Assembly: GCA_049303335.1 (NCBI GenBank)
Contig: JBAQNA010000041.1
Coordinates: 1 to 26,731 of the forward strand
DNA: 26,731 nucleotides
DNA from: DAIDAN01 sp049303335
GTDB lineage: Archaea; Aenigmatarchaeota; Aenigmatarchaeia; Aenigmatarchaeales; DAIDAN01
Direction: 5' to 3'
The position numbers and the translations under genes were made by a program. Below the pieces are notes generated by a model. The model had not been told where the DNA came from. It did not search any database and worked only from the letters and a program-made list of their open reading frames with translations. Below, in pieces: positions 13,067 through 20,334 of this stretch. How positions within the stretch are numbered: position 1 is the stretch's first letter; every line of letters begins with the position of its first letter.

Positions 13067-14638
13067 ATGCCTGAAAAAACAATCACGAAAACCCAGTCAC
13101 TTTGCCCCGAATGCCTGAAGTTTCTTGAAGCCGAGATTTTCGAGCGCGGCGGAAAGGTCTGGATAAAGAAATCCTGCGCGGAGCACGGCGATTTTGAGGA
13201 CTTGTATTACGGCGATTTCGAGATGTACAAGAAAGCCATGAGATTCTCGCACGATGGGAAAGGCATATCGAACCCGGGAATAAAAGCGGATTCCATCCAG
13301 TGCCCGAAAAACTGCGGGCTGTGCAAGGAGCACAAAACTCACACCGCGCTCGGGAACATCGTCGTTACAAACCGCTGCGACTTGCAGTGCTTCTACTGCT
13401 TTTTCTACGCCTCCGCGATGGGTTATGTTTACGACCCTTCGCTTGACCAGATAAGGCAGATGCTTCGCTTGATGAAAAGCGAAAAGCCCGTGGCTGCGAA
13501 CGCAGTCCAGCTCACAGGAGGCAATCCTGAATTGCGCGAGGACTTGGTTGACATAATCAGGATAGCGAAAGAGGAGGGCTACGGCCACGTGCAACTCAAC
13601 ATAAACGGCACGCACAGGCTCGCGCCTGACCCGGAATTCGCGAAAAAAGTCAGGAAGGCCGGCGTCAACACCGTCTACCTCAGCTTCGATGGCACAACGC
13701 CGCAGACGAACCCGAAGAATTATTGGGAGATTCCGAAGATTTTCGAGAACTGCAGAAATGTTGGAATGGGCATAGTCTTGGTGCCCACGGTGATAAACGG
13801 AACGAACGACAAGGATGTCGGCAACATCCTGAAATTCGGACTGAAAAACATGGGCACGGTTCGCGGAATAAATTACCAGCCCGTTTCCCTCGTCGGCAGG
13901 ATAACGAAAGCGGACTTGAAAAGAATGAGAATAACGATTCCGGACGTCATCGAGCGGCTTGCGCAGACCGGCATTGTTGAGAAGGAGGATTTTTATCCCG
14001 TGCCCACGGTTTCCGCCATCACGCACTTTCTGGAGGCGCTCACGGGAAACGCAAAATACGAATTGAGCACGCACGCGGTCTGCGGGATGGCGACATACAT
14101 TTTCAAGGACGGTAACAAGTATGTGCCGCTGCCGAGATTCCTTGATGTTCCCGGCTTGGTGGAATATCTTGGGGAAAAAGCCGAAGACGTAAAAGTCGGC
14201 AAGAACAAGCTGCTTGCCGCGGGAAAAGTCCTGATGAAACTGAACAGCTTTATTGACAGCAAAAAACAGCCGAAAGACCTGAACCTCGCGAACATAATGT
14301 TCAGCATCCTTACAAAAGGCAGCTACGAGGCGCTCGGCGACCTGCACAAGAAAACTTTGTTCATAGGGCTGATGCACTTCATGGACCTGCACAATTACGA
14401 CATAGAGCGCGTGAAAAGGTGCTGCGTGCATTACGCGCAGCCTGATGGAACGATAGTGCCTTTCTGCGCATTCAACGTGATACCGCAGTGGTACCGCGAC
14501 AAGATACAGAAAAAGTATTCCGTTTCGATAGAGGAATGGGAAAATAAAAATGGACAGAAGCTGAAAGATAATTTCTACAAGCGCGACGTCGCGGCGATGG
14601 AAAAGGCGTTCGATTACAAGAAGTTCTACGCGGTGTAA
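13067..14638 (+). CDS. Tetraether lipid synthase (Tes)-family radical SAM enzyme
   Basis: A 523-residue protein matching the Tes/MJ0619 family along its whole length. An N-terminal cysteine module comes first (CPEC at 13-16, Cys37, then CPKNCGLCKEH at 79-89). The radical SAM motif is Cys104, Cys108, Cys111 (TNRCDLQCFYCF), followed by the GGNPELREDL SAM loop, where GGEP is more usual. Then come VYLSFDG, VLVPTVINGTND, VRGINYQPVSLVGR, DFYPVPTVSA and the C-terminal YDIERVKRCCVHY and IVPFCAFN. Characterised Tes joins the tails of two archaeal diether lipids to make membrane-spanning tetraethers. Here the cluster loop reads CFYCFFYASAMG rather than the common CPICFANA, so this may be a subfamily with a different substrate. 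ATG 13067 follows GGTTGAACCTT. MetRS follows downstream. Confidence 0.85.
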   Translation: MPEKTITKTQSLCPECLKFLEAEIFERGGKVWIKKSCAEHGDFEDLYYGDFEMYKKAMRFSHDGKGISNPGIKADSIQCPKNCGLCKEHKTHTALGNIVVTNRCDLQCFYCFFYASAMGYVYDPSLDQIRQMLRLMKSEKPVAANAVQLTGGNPELREDLVDIIRIAKEEGYGHVQLNINGTHRLAPDPEFAKKVRKAGVNTVYLSFDGTTPQTNPKNYWEIPKIFENCRNVGMGIVLVPTVINGTNDKDVGNILKFGLKNMGTVRGINYQPVSLVGRITKADLKRMRITIPDVIERLAQTGIVEKEDFYPVPTVSAITHFLEALTGNAKYELSTHAVCGMATYIFKDGNKYVPLPRFLDVPGLVEYLGEKAEDVKVGKNKLLAAGKVLMKLNSFIDSKKQPKDLNLANIMFSILTKGSYEALGDLHKKTLFIGLMHFMDLHNYDIERVKRCCVHYAQPDGTIVPFCAFNVIPQWYRDKIQKKYSVSIEEWENKNGQKLKDNFYKRDVAAMEKAFDYKKFYAV

Positions 14639-14686
14639 ATGACCTTTGTTAAAAATTATTTATACCTTGCAGGACATCTGTTTCTT

Positions 14687-16252
14687 ATGAGCGAGAAAAA
14701 GCCGGCTGCGAAAAAGAAGACCGCTAAAAAACCGGAAAGAAAGAAGTTCTATCTGACAACGGCGATAGCCTACACGAACGGCCCGCCGCATATGGGACAT
14801 ACGTACCAATTCACCGTAGCTGACACCATAGCCCGCTGGCACCGCACAAAAGGCGAGGATGTTTTCTTTCTTACAGGAACGGACGAATACGGGATGAAAT
14901 TGAAAAAGACAGCCGAGAAACTTGGCAAAACGCCGGAAGAGCTTACAAACGAGAACACAGAAAAATTTAAAGAACTTGATAATCTTATGAATATCTCATT
15001 CGATATTTTCAACAGGACAACGGACAAGCAGGCGCATTGGCCTACCGCGCAGAAAATTTGGAGGCTGCTTTCTGAAAGCGGAGACATATACAAGAAAAAA
15101 TACAGCGGGTTGTATTGCTACGGCTGCGAAAGCTTCAAGACCGAAAGGGAAATAGTAAACGGCTTGTGCCCCGAGCACCAAAGAGCTCCCGAGGTTTTCG
15201 AAGAAGAAAATTATTTTTTCAGGCTTTCAAAATATACCAAGAAAATATCGAAGCTTATAGAAGACAGCGAGATTCTCCTGGTGCCGGAGACAAGAAAGCA
15301 GGAGGCGCTGAACATTCTGAAAGAAATAGATGACATAAGCTTTTCGCGCTCGACAGCTGCGCTAAAATGGGGAATTCCTGTTCCGGACGACGAGTCGCAG
15401 GTAATTTACGTCTGGTGCGATGCTTTGACAAATTATCTTTCCGGAATAGGATTCATATCGGAGCCGAAAAAATTCAGGAAATACTGGCCCGCGGATTTGC
15501 ACGTGTTGGGAAAGGATAACTTGAAATTCCATTCAATTTTCTGGCCTGCGATGCTTCTTTCCGCAAAGCTGCCGCTTCCGAAAAAGATATTCGTGCACGG
15601 ATTCGTCACGTCCGGCGGGCAGAAGATGAGCAAGAGCATCGGCAACGTTGTCGACCCGTTCGAGATGATAAAATTATACGGCGCGGAATCGCTGCGATAC
15701 TTTTTGCTGCGCGAGATTCCGAGCGGAGAGGACGGAGACTTTACGGAAGAGGCATTCATGCAGAGGGTCAACTCGGACCTCGCGGACAATCTCGGAAATC
15801 TCGTGAACAGGAGCCTTGTGCTGGCGGAAAAATACTCTGGCGGCGCAATTCCAAAGACCGACAAGCAATCATTCCTGAAAGAAAAATCCGAAGAAACGAT
15901 AAAAAAAGTGGACGGACATCTTGAAGAATTGAAATTCCACCACGCGCTTGAGGCGATTTTCTCGCTTTCGTCCGATGCGAACCGCTACATAAACGAGACG
16001 GAGCCATGGAAAATAACGGAAAAGGAAAAGCTCAACGAGGTGCTTTACAACACGCTTGAGGCGATAAGGATAATTTCAGTATTGCTTTATCCTTTTATGC
16101 CGCAGACCGCGGAAAGGATAGCGGAGCAGCTCGGAGTTAAAAAAGATTTTTCCGAGAAACAGCTGAAATGGGGTCTGCTGAAAGCGGGAACAAAAACAAA
16201 GCGCGGCGACGTGCTTTTCAGGAAAGTGATGAAGGTGAATCTGGGAGAGTAG
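14687..16252 (+). CDS. metG: Methionyl-tRNA synthetase, bacterial-like short form
   Basis: A 521-residue class I synthetase charging tRNA-Met. After a lysine-rich leader (residues 2-20) come the HIGH-equivalent PPHMGHTYQF (HMGH at 35-38), the zinc-knuckle region CYGCESFK with CPEH nearby, and the KMSKS motif at 313-317 in GGQKMSKSIGNVVDPFEM. A helical anticodon-binding domain (RVNSDLADNLGNLVNRSL, then MPQTAERIAEQLG) ends the protein. The pattern, especially RYFLLREIPSGEDGDFTEEA, is that of bacterial MetRS rather than the longer archaeal type. There is no C-terminal tRNA-binding (Trbp) extension. The ATG at 14687 is preferred over 14639 because a TTATTTATAC TATA box lies about 25 bases before it. 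The earlier start overlaps that promoter. Confidence 0.93.
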   Translation: MSEKKPAAKKKTAKKPERKKFYLTTAIAYTNGPPHMGHTYQFTVADTIARWHRTKGEDVFFLTGTDEYGMKLKKTAEKLGKTPEELTNENTEKFKELDNLMNISFDIFNRTTDKQAHWPTAQKIWRLLSESGDIYKKKYSGLYCYGCESFKTEREIVNGLCPEHQRAPEVFEEENYFFRLSKYTKKISKLIEDSEILLVPETRKQEALNILKEIDDISFSRSTAALKWGIPVPDDESQVIYVWCDALTNYLSGIGFISEPKKFRKYWPADLHVLGKDNLKFHSIFWPAMLLSAKLPLPKKIFVHGFVTSGGQKMSKSIGNVVDPFEMIKLYGAESLRYFLLREIPSGEDGDFTEEAFMQRVNSDLADNLGNLVNRSLVLAEKYSGGAIPKTDKQSFLKEKSEETIKKVDGHLEELKFHHALEAIFSLSSDANRYINETEPWKITEKEKLNEVLYNTLEAIRIISVLLYPFMPQTAERIAEQLGVKKDFSEKQLKWGLLKAGTKTKRGDVLFRKVMKVNLGE

Positions 16253-16300
16253 AAATGCTATTTGGATATATACTTCTTAAACGCAAGAATCTTCGTTATA

Positions 16301-16447
16301 TTATCGATGTTTTCCGCTCTCTTTTCTAATTAGTCCTGCTACAGCAGCTTCAAACACTTTGTTTCTATTTTCATAGAGTCCTGATGCTACCATCAAATCT
16401 ACTATTTTCAAATGATAATCTGTAATTCTCACATCCGCTTTTTCCAT
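16301..16447 (-). CDS. Ribbon-helix-helix-like small DNA-binding protein, 48 aa
   Basis: A 48-residue protein starting MEKADVRITDYHLKIVDLMV and continuing ASGLYENRNKVFEAAVAGLI. A short beta strand (DVRIT), a first helix, the turn SGLYENRNK and a second helix reproduce the archaeal ribbon-helix-helix pattern (V-R-I-x-x ... V-x-S-G-L-Y-x-x-R-x-E-x-x-R-x-A-V). Such proteins dimerise and bind operators as repressors or antitoxins. No toxin partner is evident: the divergent 103-aa gene at 16538 is unlike known toxins. A TTTATATAAG element (16481-16490) fits a promoter for this gene and overlaps the intergenic space shared with that neighbour, which it might regulate. Confidence 0.68.
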   Translation of the reverse strand: MEKADVRITDYHLKIVDLMVASGLYENRNKVFEAAVAGLIRKESGKHR

Positions 16448-16537
16448 ATTCTCACACAATAATTATTGATTAACTTCAGTTTTATATAAGTTATTATCTT
16501 TATATGCTTATGTTACCATATCGTAGTTAGTGAAAGT

Positions 16538-16849
16538 ATGATAAATGAAATGAGACCCAACACTAAGAATTATGCAATCAAGTCGGATGCTGGAAAAGAA
16601 GAAGGCAATGGAACTGTTATTGCCGTGCCTATAGAATTCGATAAAATTCCTGAATTAGCAAGAAATGGAAATGTAGATTGCATTGTTCGCGTAGACACAA
16701 ATGAGAAATCTATTTACAGAATTCATTACGGAAATAATATAGCCAAAGAACCAGGCGAGATAAAAGCTGCCATTTATATTTTTGGTTTGGATAATCCTTG
16801 GACATTCGCCAAAAATTATGATTTTGAAACGGACGGTTTTAACGCTTAA
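16538..16849 (+). CDS. Hypothetical protein, 103 aa
   Basis: A soluble protein that I do not recognise, with alternating strands: GTVIAVPIEFDKIPELA, then VDCIVRVDTNEKSIYRIHYG and IKAAIYIFGLDNPW. This reads as an alpha/beta or all-beta small domain. There are no cysteine pairs or membrane segments. It is AT-rich compared with MetRS and the downstream trmI. A CTTTATATGC box at about 16499-16508 lies 30-40 bases upstream. Its stop codon overlaps the TATA box of the downstream tRNA-Pro gene, so the two are tightly packed. It is divergent from the ribbon-helix-helix gene, and the pair may form a small regulatory unit; that is inference. Confidence 0.6.
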   Translation: MINEMRPNTKNYAIKSDAGKEEGNGTVIAVPIEFDKIPELARNGNVDCIVRVDTNEKSIYRIHYGNNIAKEPGEIKAAIYIFGLDNPWTFAKNYDFETDGFNA

Positions 16850-16852
16850 ATA
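16844..16852 (+). promoter_or_regulatory. TATA box of tRNA-Pro gene
   Basis: CTTAAATAA here is centred about 30 bases before the first base of the mature tRNA (16879), the expected archaeal distance. It overlaps the stop codon of the preceding 103-aa gene. Confidence 0.55.
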
Positions 16853-16933
16853 AAGCAAATCAGAATTCTCTTTCTGTCGGGCTCGTAGTCTAGCTTGGTT
16901 TAGGATTCCTGCCTTGGGAGCAGGAAACCCCTG

Positions 16934-17002
16934 ATGGGCTTTTTTCTTACGAAGAAAAAATCCCAGGCAAAAAAGAAATATAAGAAAAAAAGTCCAGGGG
17001 AG
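16934..17002 (+). other. tRNA-Pro intron 1 at position 53/54 (69 nt)
   Basis: The splice motif is close to ideal. The 4-bp helix is CCCC (16928-16931) with GGGG (16997-17000). The 3-base bulges are 16932-16934 (TG/A) and 17001-17003 (AG/T), each cut between its second and third base. The inner helix is 11 bp, 16935-16945 with 16986-16996 (one G-U pair). The helix uses T-stem bases, so it competes with the T-stem until the intron is removed. The outer helix is weak. Confidence 0.8.
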
Positions 17003-17008
17003 TTCAAA

Positions 17009-17022
17009 AATCTGAATGAGAA
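17009..17022 (+). other. tRNA-Pro intron 2 at position 59/60 (14 nt)
   Basis: The bases TTCA of the T-loop (17003-17006) pair with TGAG in the intron (17017-17020; one wobble). The bulges AA/A (17007-17009) and AA/T (17021-17023) flank this helix, and the outer helix is the T-stem itself (CCCTG with CAGGG). That outer helix becomes contiguous only after intron 1 is removed. The interior is a 7-base loop. Base repeats allow the intron to be shifted by one with the same mature sequence. Confidence 0.68.
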
Positions 17023-17040
17023 TCAGGGCGAGCCCACCAC

Positions 17041-17796
17041 TTATATCTTCCTCGCAAACACGAGAAATCCCGTGAAGATTCCGCCGGAACGCGGGCGGCT
17101 TCTCGTCTTTCCGTCGAATATATTCATTCTCCATTCGCGCTGCGAGGTTTCCAAAACCCTCGGTTCCGTAAACGTCAGCTTCCTTATTTGCGCGCAAGCG
17201 GAGGAAGCGTGCTCGATTGTCGGCGAGTATACGGCAAGCCATCCGCCGGGTCCGAGAGATTTGTGCGCGTGCTTTATCGCTTTTTCAGGCTCCTCCATAT
17301 CAAGAGTTACCAAATCGACATCCCTCTGCGGAAATCCTTTTGAGGCGTCCCTGTTTTTTATCTCGATGTTTTTCGCTCCCGCGAACTTTATGTTCTGCTT
17401 TGAAATCTCGAAAAATTCCTTCCTGCTTTCGTACGTGAAAACCCTTTTCACTGCGTTTGCCAGAAAGATCGCGAGAAAACCGGAGCCCGAGCCCGCGTCA
17501 ATTACTATGGAGTCTTTCCCGACGCCCGTGACGGCGATAATCTGCGCCGCATCCTTTGCGAGCACAACCTGCGGGCCGCGCCTTGCCTTTCTCATCAAGT
17601 CGGCAACGTTCGGCTTCAATGCAATGAATTCCTCGCCGAGATGCGCCTTTATTTTTGTCCCGTAATTTTTGTTTATCAGCCTTTTCAAGTCAATTTTGCC
17701 GTACTGGCAGTGGAACTCTTCCTTTCCTGCAATTACTATGTAAGACCTTTTCCCAAAAAGAAGGACTTTGCCGCCGGAGCGGATTTTTGAATCCAT
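17041..17796 (-). CDS. trmI: tRNA (adenine-N1)-methyltransferase TrmI (m1A57/58)
   Basis: A 251-residue SAM-dependent enzyme that methylates N1 of adenine 58, and in some archaea 57, in the tRNA T-loop. Features are the N-terminal beta domain (GKVLLFGKRSYIVIAGKEEF), the family-specific RRGPQVVLAKDAAQIIAVTG, the SAM-binding motif IDAGSGSGFLAIFLA, the YESRKEFFEISKQN segment binding the SAM ribose, and the later VDLVTLDMEEPEKAI. The ATG at 17796 is favoured over 17817 because a TTTTTATTA box at about 17818-17828 would start transcription near 17796. It is convergent with tRNA-Pro, one base from the tRNA's CCA. That tRNA is a likely substrate, and its T-loop is split by introns. Confidence 0.9.
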   Translation of the reverse strand: MDSKIRSGGKVLLFGKRSYIVIAGKEEFHCQYGKIDLKRLINKNYGTKIKAHLGEEFIALKPNVADLMRKARRGPQVVLAKDAAQIIAVTGVGKDSIVIDAGSGSGFLAIFLANAVKRVFTYESRKEFFEISKQNIKFAGAKNIEIKNRDASKGFPQRDVDLVTLDMEEPEKAIKHAHKSLGPGGWLAVYSPTIEHASSACAQIRKLTFTEPRVLETSQREWRMNIFDGKTRSRPRSGGIFTGFLVFARKI

Positions 17797-17918
17797 ACGG
17801 TTAGATAGAACATTCAATAATAAAAAGACTGTTTTGAGTCTTTATTTTCATCCTGTTATTTTTATGCTTTCGGCAAGACATTTAAGCCAGGGCGCCAAAA
17901 ATATGCGTAAGGATAATT

Positions 17919-18584
17919 ATGATAAATGCGGATTTCCATATGCACACATACTTCTCGAAATGCTCCAACATGGCCCCCAAAGATTTGATAAAGAAAGCAA
18001 TATCCGAGAACTTGGATGTTATAGGCATTGTCGACCATGGCAGCATAAAAGGCGGTCTGTCCGCGAAACGGATTGCAGGAAAAAGGATTATGGTGATTCC
18101 CGGAGAGGAAATCAGCGCCAGAGAAGGCGAAATTGTTGTTTTTTTTTCTGACGGAAAATACCGCGGAGACCTTATAGAAATATGCGAAAGGGCGCGGGAG
18201 GAAAACGCGTTCGTCTTCGCTCCGCATCCCTTTGATTTTCTAAGGCATAGCCTCGGTAACAACATCTATGAAATCAAGAACTGTCTGGATGCCGTGGAAG
18301 TGTTCAATTCAAGGTGCATTCTTCCTTCCGCCAACAAAAAGGCGGAAATTTTCGCAAGGAAAAATTCCATTCCAGAAATCGCAGGGAGCGACGCCCATTT
18401 TCTGGGGGAAATAGGAAATGTTTCTTGCAGGGTGGACTGTGAAAAAGACATCGGCTCGGTTATTGAAGGTATTAAAAAAGGAAAAATAGAAATAACCGGC
18501 AGGAAAAGCCCGATAACAGTGCATGCAAAAACTCATCTTGTCAAGTTTAACAGGAAGCTCTCAAGCTTTTCCCTGTCGGAATAA
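17919..18584 (+). CDS. PHP-domain metal-dependent phosphoesterase
   Basis: A 221-residue PHP-fold hydrolase. The metal ligands are easy to see: His7 and His9 in DFHMHTYFSKCS, the DHGSIKGG motif, PGEEIS, a histidine in FAPHPFDF and the closing GSDAH. Family members remove phosphate from sugar phosphates, nucleotides or nucleic-acid ends; substrates vary too widely to assign. AAGGATAATT before the ATG is an acceptable ribosome-binding site, and GACATTTAAG near 17878-17887 is a TATA candidate. The last 52 bases overlap, tail to tail, the end of the UbiA-family gene on the other strand. A second copy of this overlapping tail is at 20335-20447. With the UbiA, methyltransferase and glycosyltransferase genes it may act in the same envelope pathway; that is inference. 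Confidence 0.88.
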   Translation: MINADFHMHTYFSKCSNMAPKDLIKKAISENLDVIGIVDHGSIKGGLSAKRIAGKRIMVIPGEEISAREGEIVVFFSDGKYRGDLIEICERAREENAFVFAPHPFDFLRHSLGNNIYEIKNCLDAVEVFNSRCILPSANKKAEIFARKNSIPEIAGSDAHFLGEIGNVSCRVDCEKDIGSVIEGIKKGKIEITGRKSPITVHAKTHLVKFNRKLSSFSLSE

Positions 18585-19619
18585 ATCATATAATTAACAT
18601 TGTCAATCCCTTCCTTTACGCTTTGCGACATCGAATTCGTCAGATTCTGCTGTACGGCATTCACGGATTCGTTCATGCTTTCGTTTATCTGCGCCCCGAC
18701 AGGATTTTGCGCAAGGAAAAAAAGAAGGATAAAAACAAACAAAGAAAACACGTTTATATATTCGCTTGATTTTAGTTTCACTGTAGGATCTGAAAACCTC
18801 ATTTTTCCGGCAGTCAAAGAAATGAAAATGAGGATGGGTATTAAAAAGAGAAGCTGCAATTTGAAAGGATAAAGAAGTATGGAGATTACATAAGATGCTA
18901 CTGTTAGAGATACAGGCACAAAAAATAATTTGTCTTTTTTAATTCTTTTTGTTAGTGCTATTGTTGCTTCTTTCATGCTTTTCCTTTTGTCTTCATCATA
19001 AAATATCAGTTTCTTCTTATAGATAAGATAAAAAGTTACATATGACGCCGCGAATGCCGTGAATATAAACAATGGAAACTTGTCCAATGTCACCGTGAGT
19101 GCAAACCATCCGATGGAATATTTTATGAACTGCATGACAAACATTCCTGATGTAACCGCCTTGATTCCTATCCTCTTCATCACGATGCTGTGCAGCATGT
19201 TAATGAAAAGCAGCCCTGCAATAAGCAAGCCAAAAAGGTTGTTTACGGCAAAGGAAATTGGCAGGCCTATCAGCAGAGAAACAAAATAATAAGCGACAGC
19301 CTCTCTTTTTGTGAATGCTCCGACTACAAGCGGCTTCTTTCTTTTGTTTATCGCGTCTTTCCTGTCGCTTTCATAATCGATGATGTCGTTCAGGTAATAT
19401 ACGGAATTGTAGGATATCACGAAACCCGCAAGGCCCAGAAGGAACATGCCGGCATCAAGACTTCCAAAAAATGCGAAATAAAACAGCGCCCCGAAGCCGT
19501 ATTGTATCGAATTTTTTAACCAGTCTATAAATCGATAGACAAACATATTTTTCACTCTTATAATGACGCTAAAAATGCCATTAAGGCGGTATCTAACTTA
19601 TAAAAATCCGCATATTTAA
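18471..19619. repeat. Segmental duplication, copy A (UbiA gene, PHP tail, upstream region)
   Basis: About 1.15 kb matching 20335-21473 in the same orientation. It spans the last part of the PHP gene, the whole UbiA gene and its upstream region, ending near a shared GCATATTTAA. The copies differ by scattered substitutions, mostly silent or conservative, so the duplication is old enough to have diverged while both UbiA frames stayed open. The methyltransferase gene lies between the copies and is not duplicated here. Confidence 0.85.
18533..19546 (-). CDS. UbiA-family prenyltransferase (copy 1), possibly polyprenyl-phosphate phosphoribosyltransferase-like
   Basis: A 337-residue polytopic membrane protein with about eight or nine helices. 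The first Asp-rich UbiA motif is intact: YYLNDIIDYESDRKDAINKR followed by KKPLVVG. The 'D-x-x-x-x-x-K-R-x-x-P-x-x-x-G' run resembles decaprenyl-phosphate phosphoribose synthases more than the archaeal lipid enzyme DGGGP synthase, where R-P-D-R-P-x-x-x-G is usual. A later cytosolic block, KKKLIFYDEDKRKSMKEATI, sits where that subfamily has its second conserved loop. After the last helix there is an unusual polar tail of about 55 residues with Asn-rich INESMNESVNA and a conserved NYMIYSDREKLESFLLNLT. Start at ATG 19546; a GTG nine bases earlier is probably part of the ribosome-binding site GAGTGA. The product could prenylate or phosphoribosylate a lipid carrier. Confidence 0.8.
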   Translation of the reverse strand: MFVYRFIDWLKNSIQYGFGALFYFAFFGSLDAGMFLLGLAGFVISYNSVYYLNDIIDYESDRKDAINKRKKPLVVGAFTKREAVAYYFVSLLIGLPISFAVNNLFGLLIAGLLFINMLHSIVMKRIGIKAVTSGMFVMQFIKYSIGWFALTVTLDKFPLFIFTAFAASYVTFYLIYKKKLIFYDEDKRKSMKEATIALTKRIKKDKLFFVPVSLTVASYVISILLYPFKLQLLFLIPILIFISLTAGKMRFSDPTVKLKSSEYINVFSLFVFILLFFLAQNPVGAQINESMNESVNAVQQNLTNSMSQSVKEGIDNVNYMIYSDREKLESFLLNLTR

Positions 19620-19640
19620 ACCAGCATACGGCGCAAACGA

Positions 19641-20273
19641 TTATACTGCAGAAACAATGGAAACATCTCGGCTTTTTAGCCGAATATTCTGTCTTTTATT
19701 CAGGACAAAAAGCATGTATTTGTTCGGGCTCGTCGGAATTCTGAAGCTTTTTTTTGCGACGATATCCAACCCGTTTTCCGAGAAGGTTTTTTCCCATTCC
19801 GGCACGCTTTTGAAGTTGAACGGTATGTTTATCTCGCCTGACTGAATGCGGTTTGCTATCCAGTCGACAACCTTTGTCCTGAACTTTCCTAATGCGCTTG
19901 TGTAATAATCCTCGATAACTATTACTTTCTTTCTTGAAACCCTTACGCATTCCCTCAAGGCGGCTTCCGGGTCATCGCAATGGTGAAAGACAAGCGAAGA
20001 AACAACCGTATCGAATTTGGAGTCGCCGAACGGTATTCTTTTCCCGTCGTAGAGTATCAGCCTGTTCTCCGTGAGATTATAATCCACGCTGTCGATTCCC
20101 GTAATGGCAACTTTTCTCTTATTTTTTATAACGTTCGCCACCATCATATTGCCGCATCCAAAATCAAGGACATCCTCGCCATTTTCAATGAAATTTGCTA
20201 TTTCCCCCCCTACTATCCCTGTGCTAGCCTCAACAAACCTCCTTATTAATTTATCAACAAATTTCAATTGCAT
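19641..20273 (-). CDS. Class I SAM-dependent methyltransferase (type 11)
   Basis: A 210-residue Rossmann-fold methyltransferase. Motif I is VLDFGCGNMMVANVI (about 35-49), followed by the acidic motif II region ITGIDSVDYNL, motif IV in KFDTVVSSLVFHHCDDPEAA and the next strand in RKKVIVIEDYY. This resembles the UbiE/type 11 group that methylates quinones, lipids and other small molecules; the substrate is unknown. It lies between the two duplicated UbiA genes, all on the minus strand. UbiA plus methyltransferase is the usual pairing in quinone or lipid biosynthesis, but nothing here proves a quinone pathway. ATG 20273 follows AAAGTG; a GTG directly before it is an alternative start. A TTTAAATATATA element lies upstream at about 20326-20338. 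Confidence 0.85.
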   Translation of the reverse strand: MQLKFVDKLIRRFVEASTGIVGGEIANFIENGEDVLDFGCGNMMVANVIKNKRKVAITGIDSVDYNLTENRLILYDGKRIPFGDSKFDTVVSSLVFHHCDDPEAALRECVRVSRKKVIVIEDYYTSALGKFRTKVVDWIANRIQSGEINIPFNFKSVPEWEKTFSENGLDIVAKKSFRIPTSPNKYMLFVLNKRQNIRLKSRDVSIVSAV

Positions 20274-20334
20274 CACTTTGTCAGCAGAATTTTTATTATT
20301 GCACCGGTTGAATATTGTTTAAAGCGATATATAT

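Larger units (their letters stand above)
16879..17039 (+). tRNA. tRNA-Pro (TGG anticodon) with two T-arm introns, CCA encoded
   Basis: The 5' part is continuous: acceptor GGGCTCG, D-arm GTCT with GGAT, anticodon stem CCTGC/GCAGG and loop CTTGGGA, so the anticodon is TGG (16915-16917). Then come variable loop AAAC and T-stem CCCTG (16929-16933). The matching T-stem strand CAGGG (17024-17028) and acceptor CGAGCCC, discriminator A and CCA come 90 bases later. In between are a T-loop TTCAAA (17003-17008) and two introns. After removal the T-loop reads TTCAAAT and the cloverleaf is complete. A TATA box at 16844-16852 supports expression. The 3' end lies one base from the stop of convergent trmI. 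Confidence 0.88.

Noticed and set aside
13100..13160. Tes N-terminal CPEC module considered as a separate rubredoxin gene
   Set aside because: The frame is continuous, and this cysteine module is part of the Tes family.
13097..14431. 444-codon open frame opposite the Tes homologue
   Set aside because: It is an antisense shadow. The plus-strand protein matches a known family end to end.
16934..17665. 243-codon open frame starting in the tRNA-Pro intron, considered as an intron-encoded endonuclease
   Set aside because: No LAGLIDADG motif is present. It runs antisense through trmI, whose protein is clearly real.
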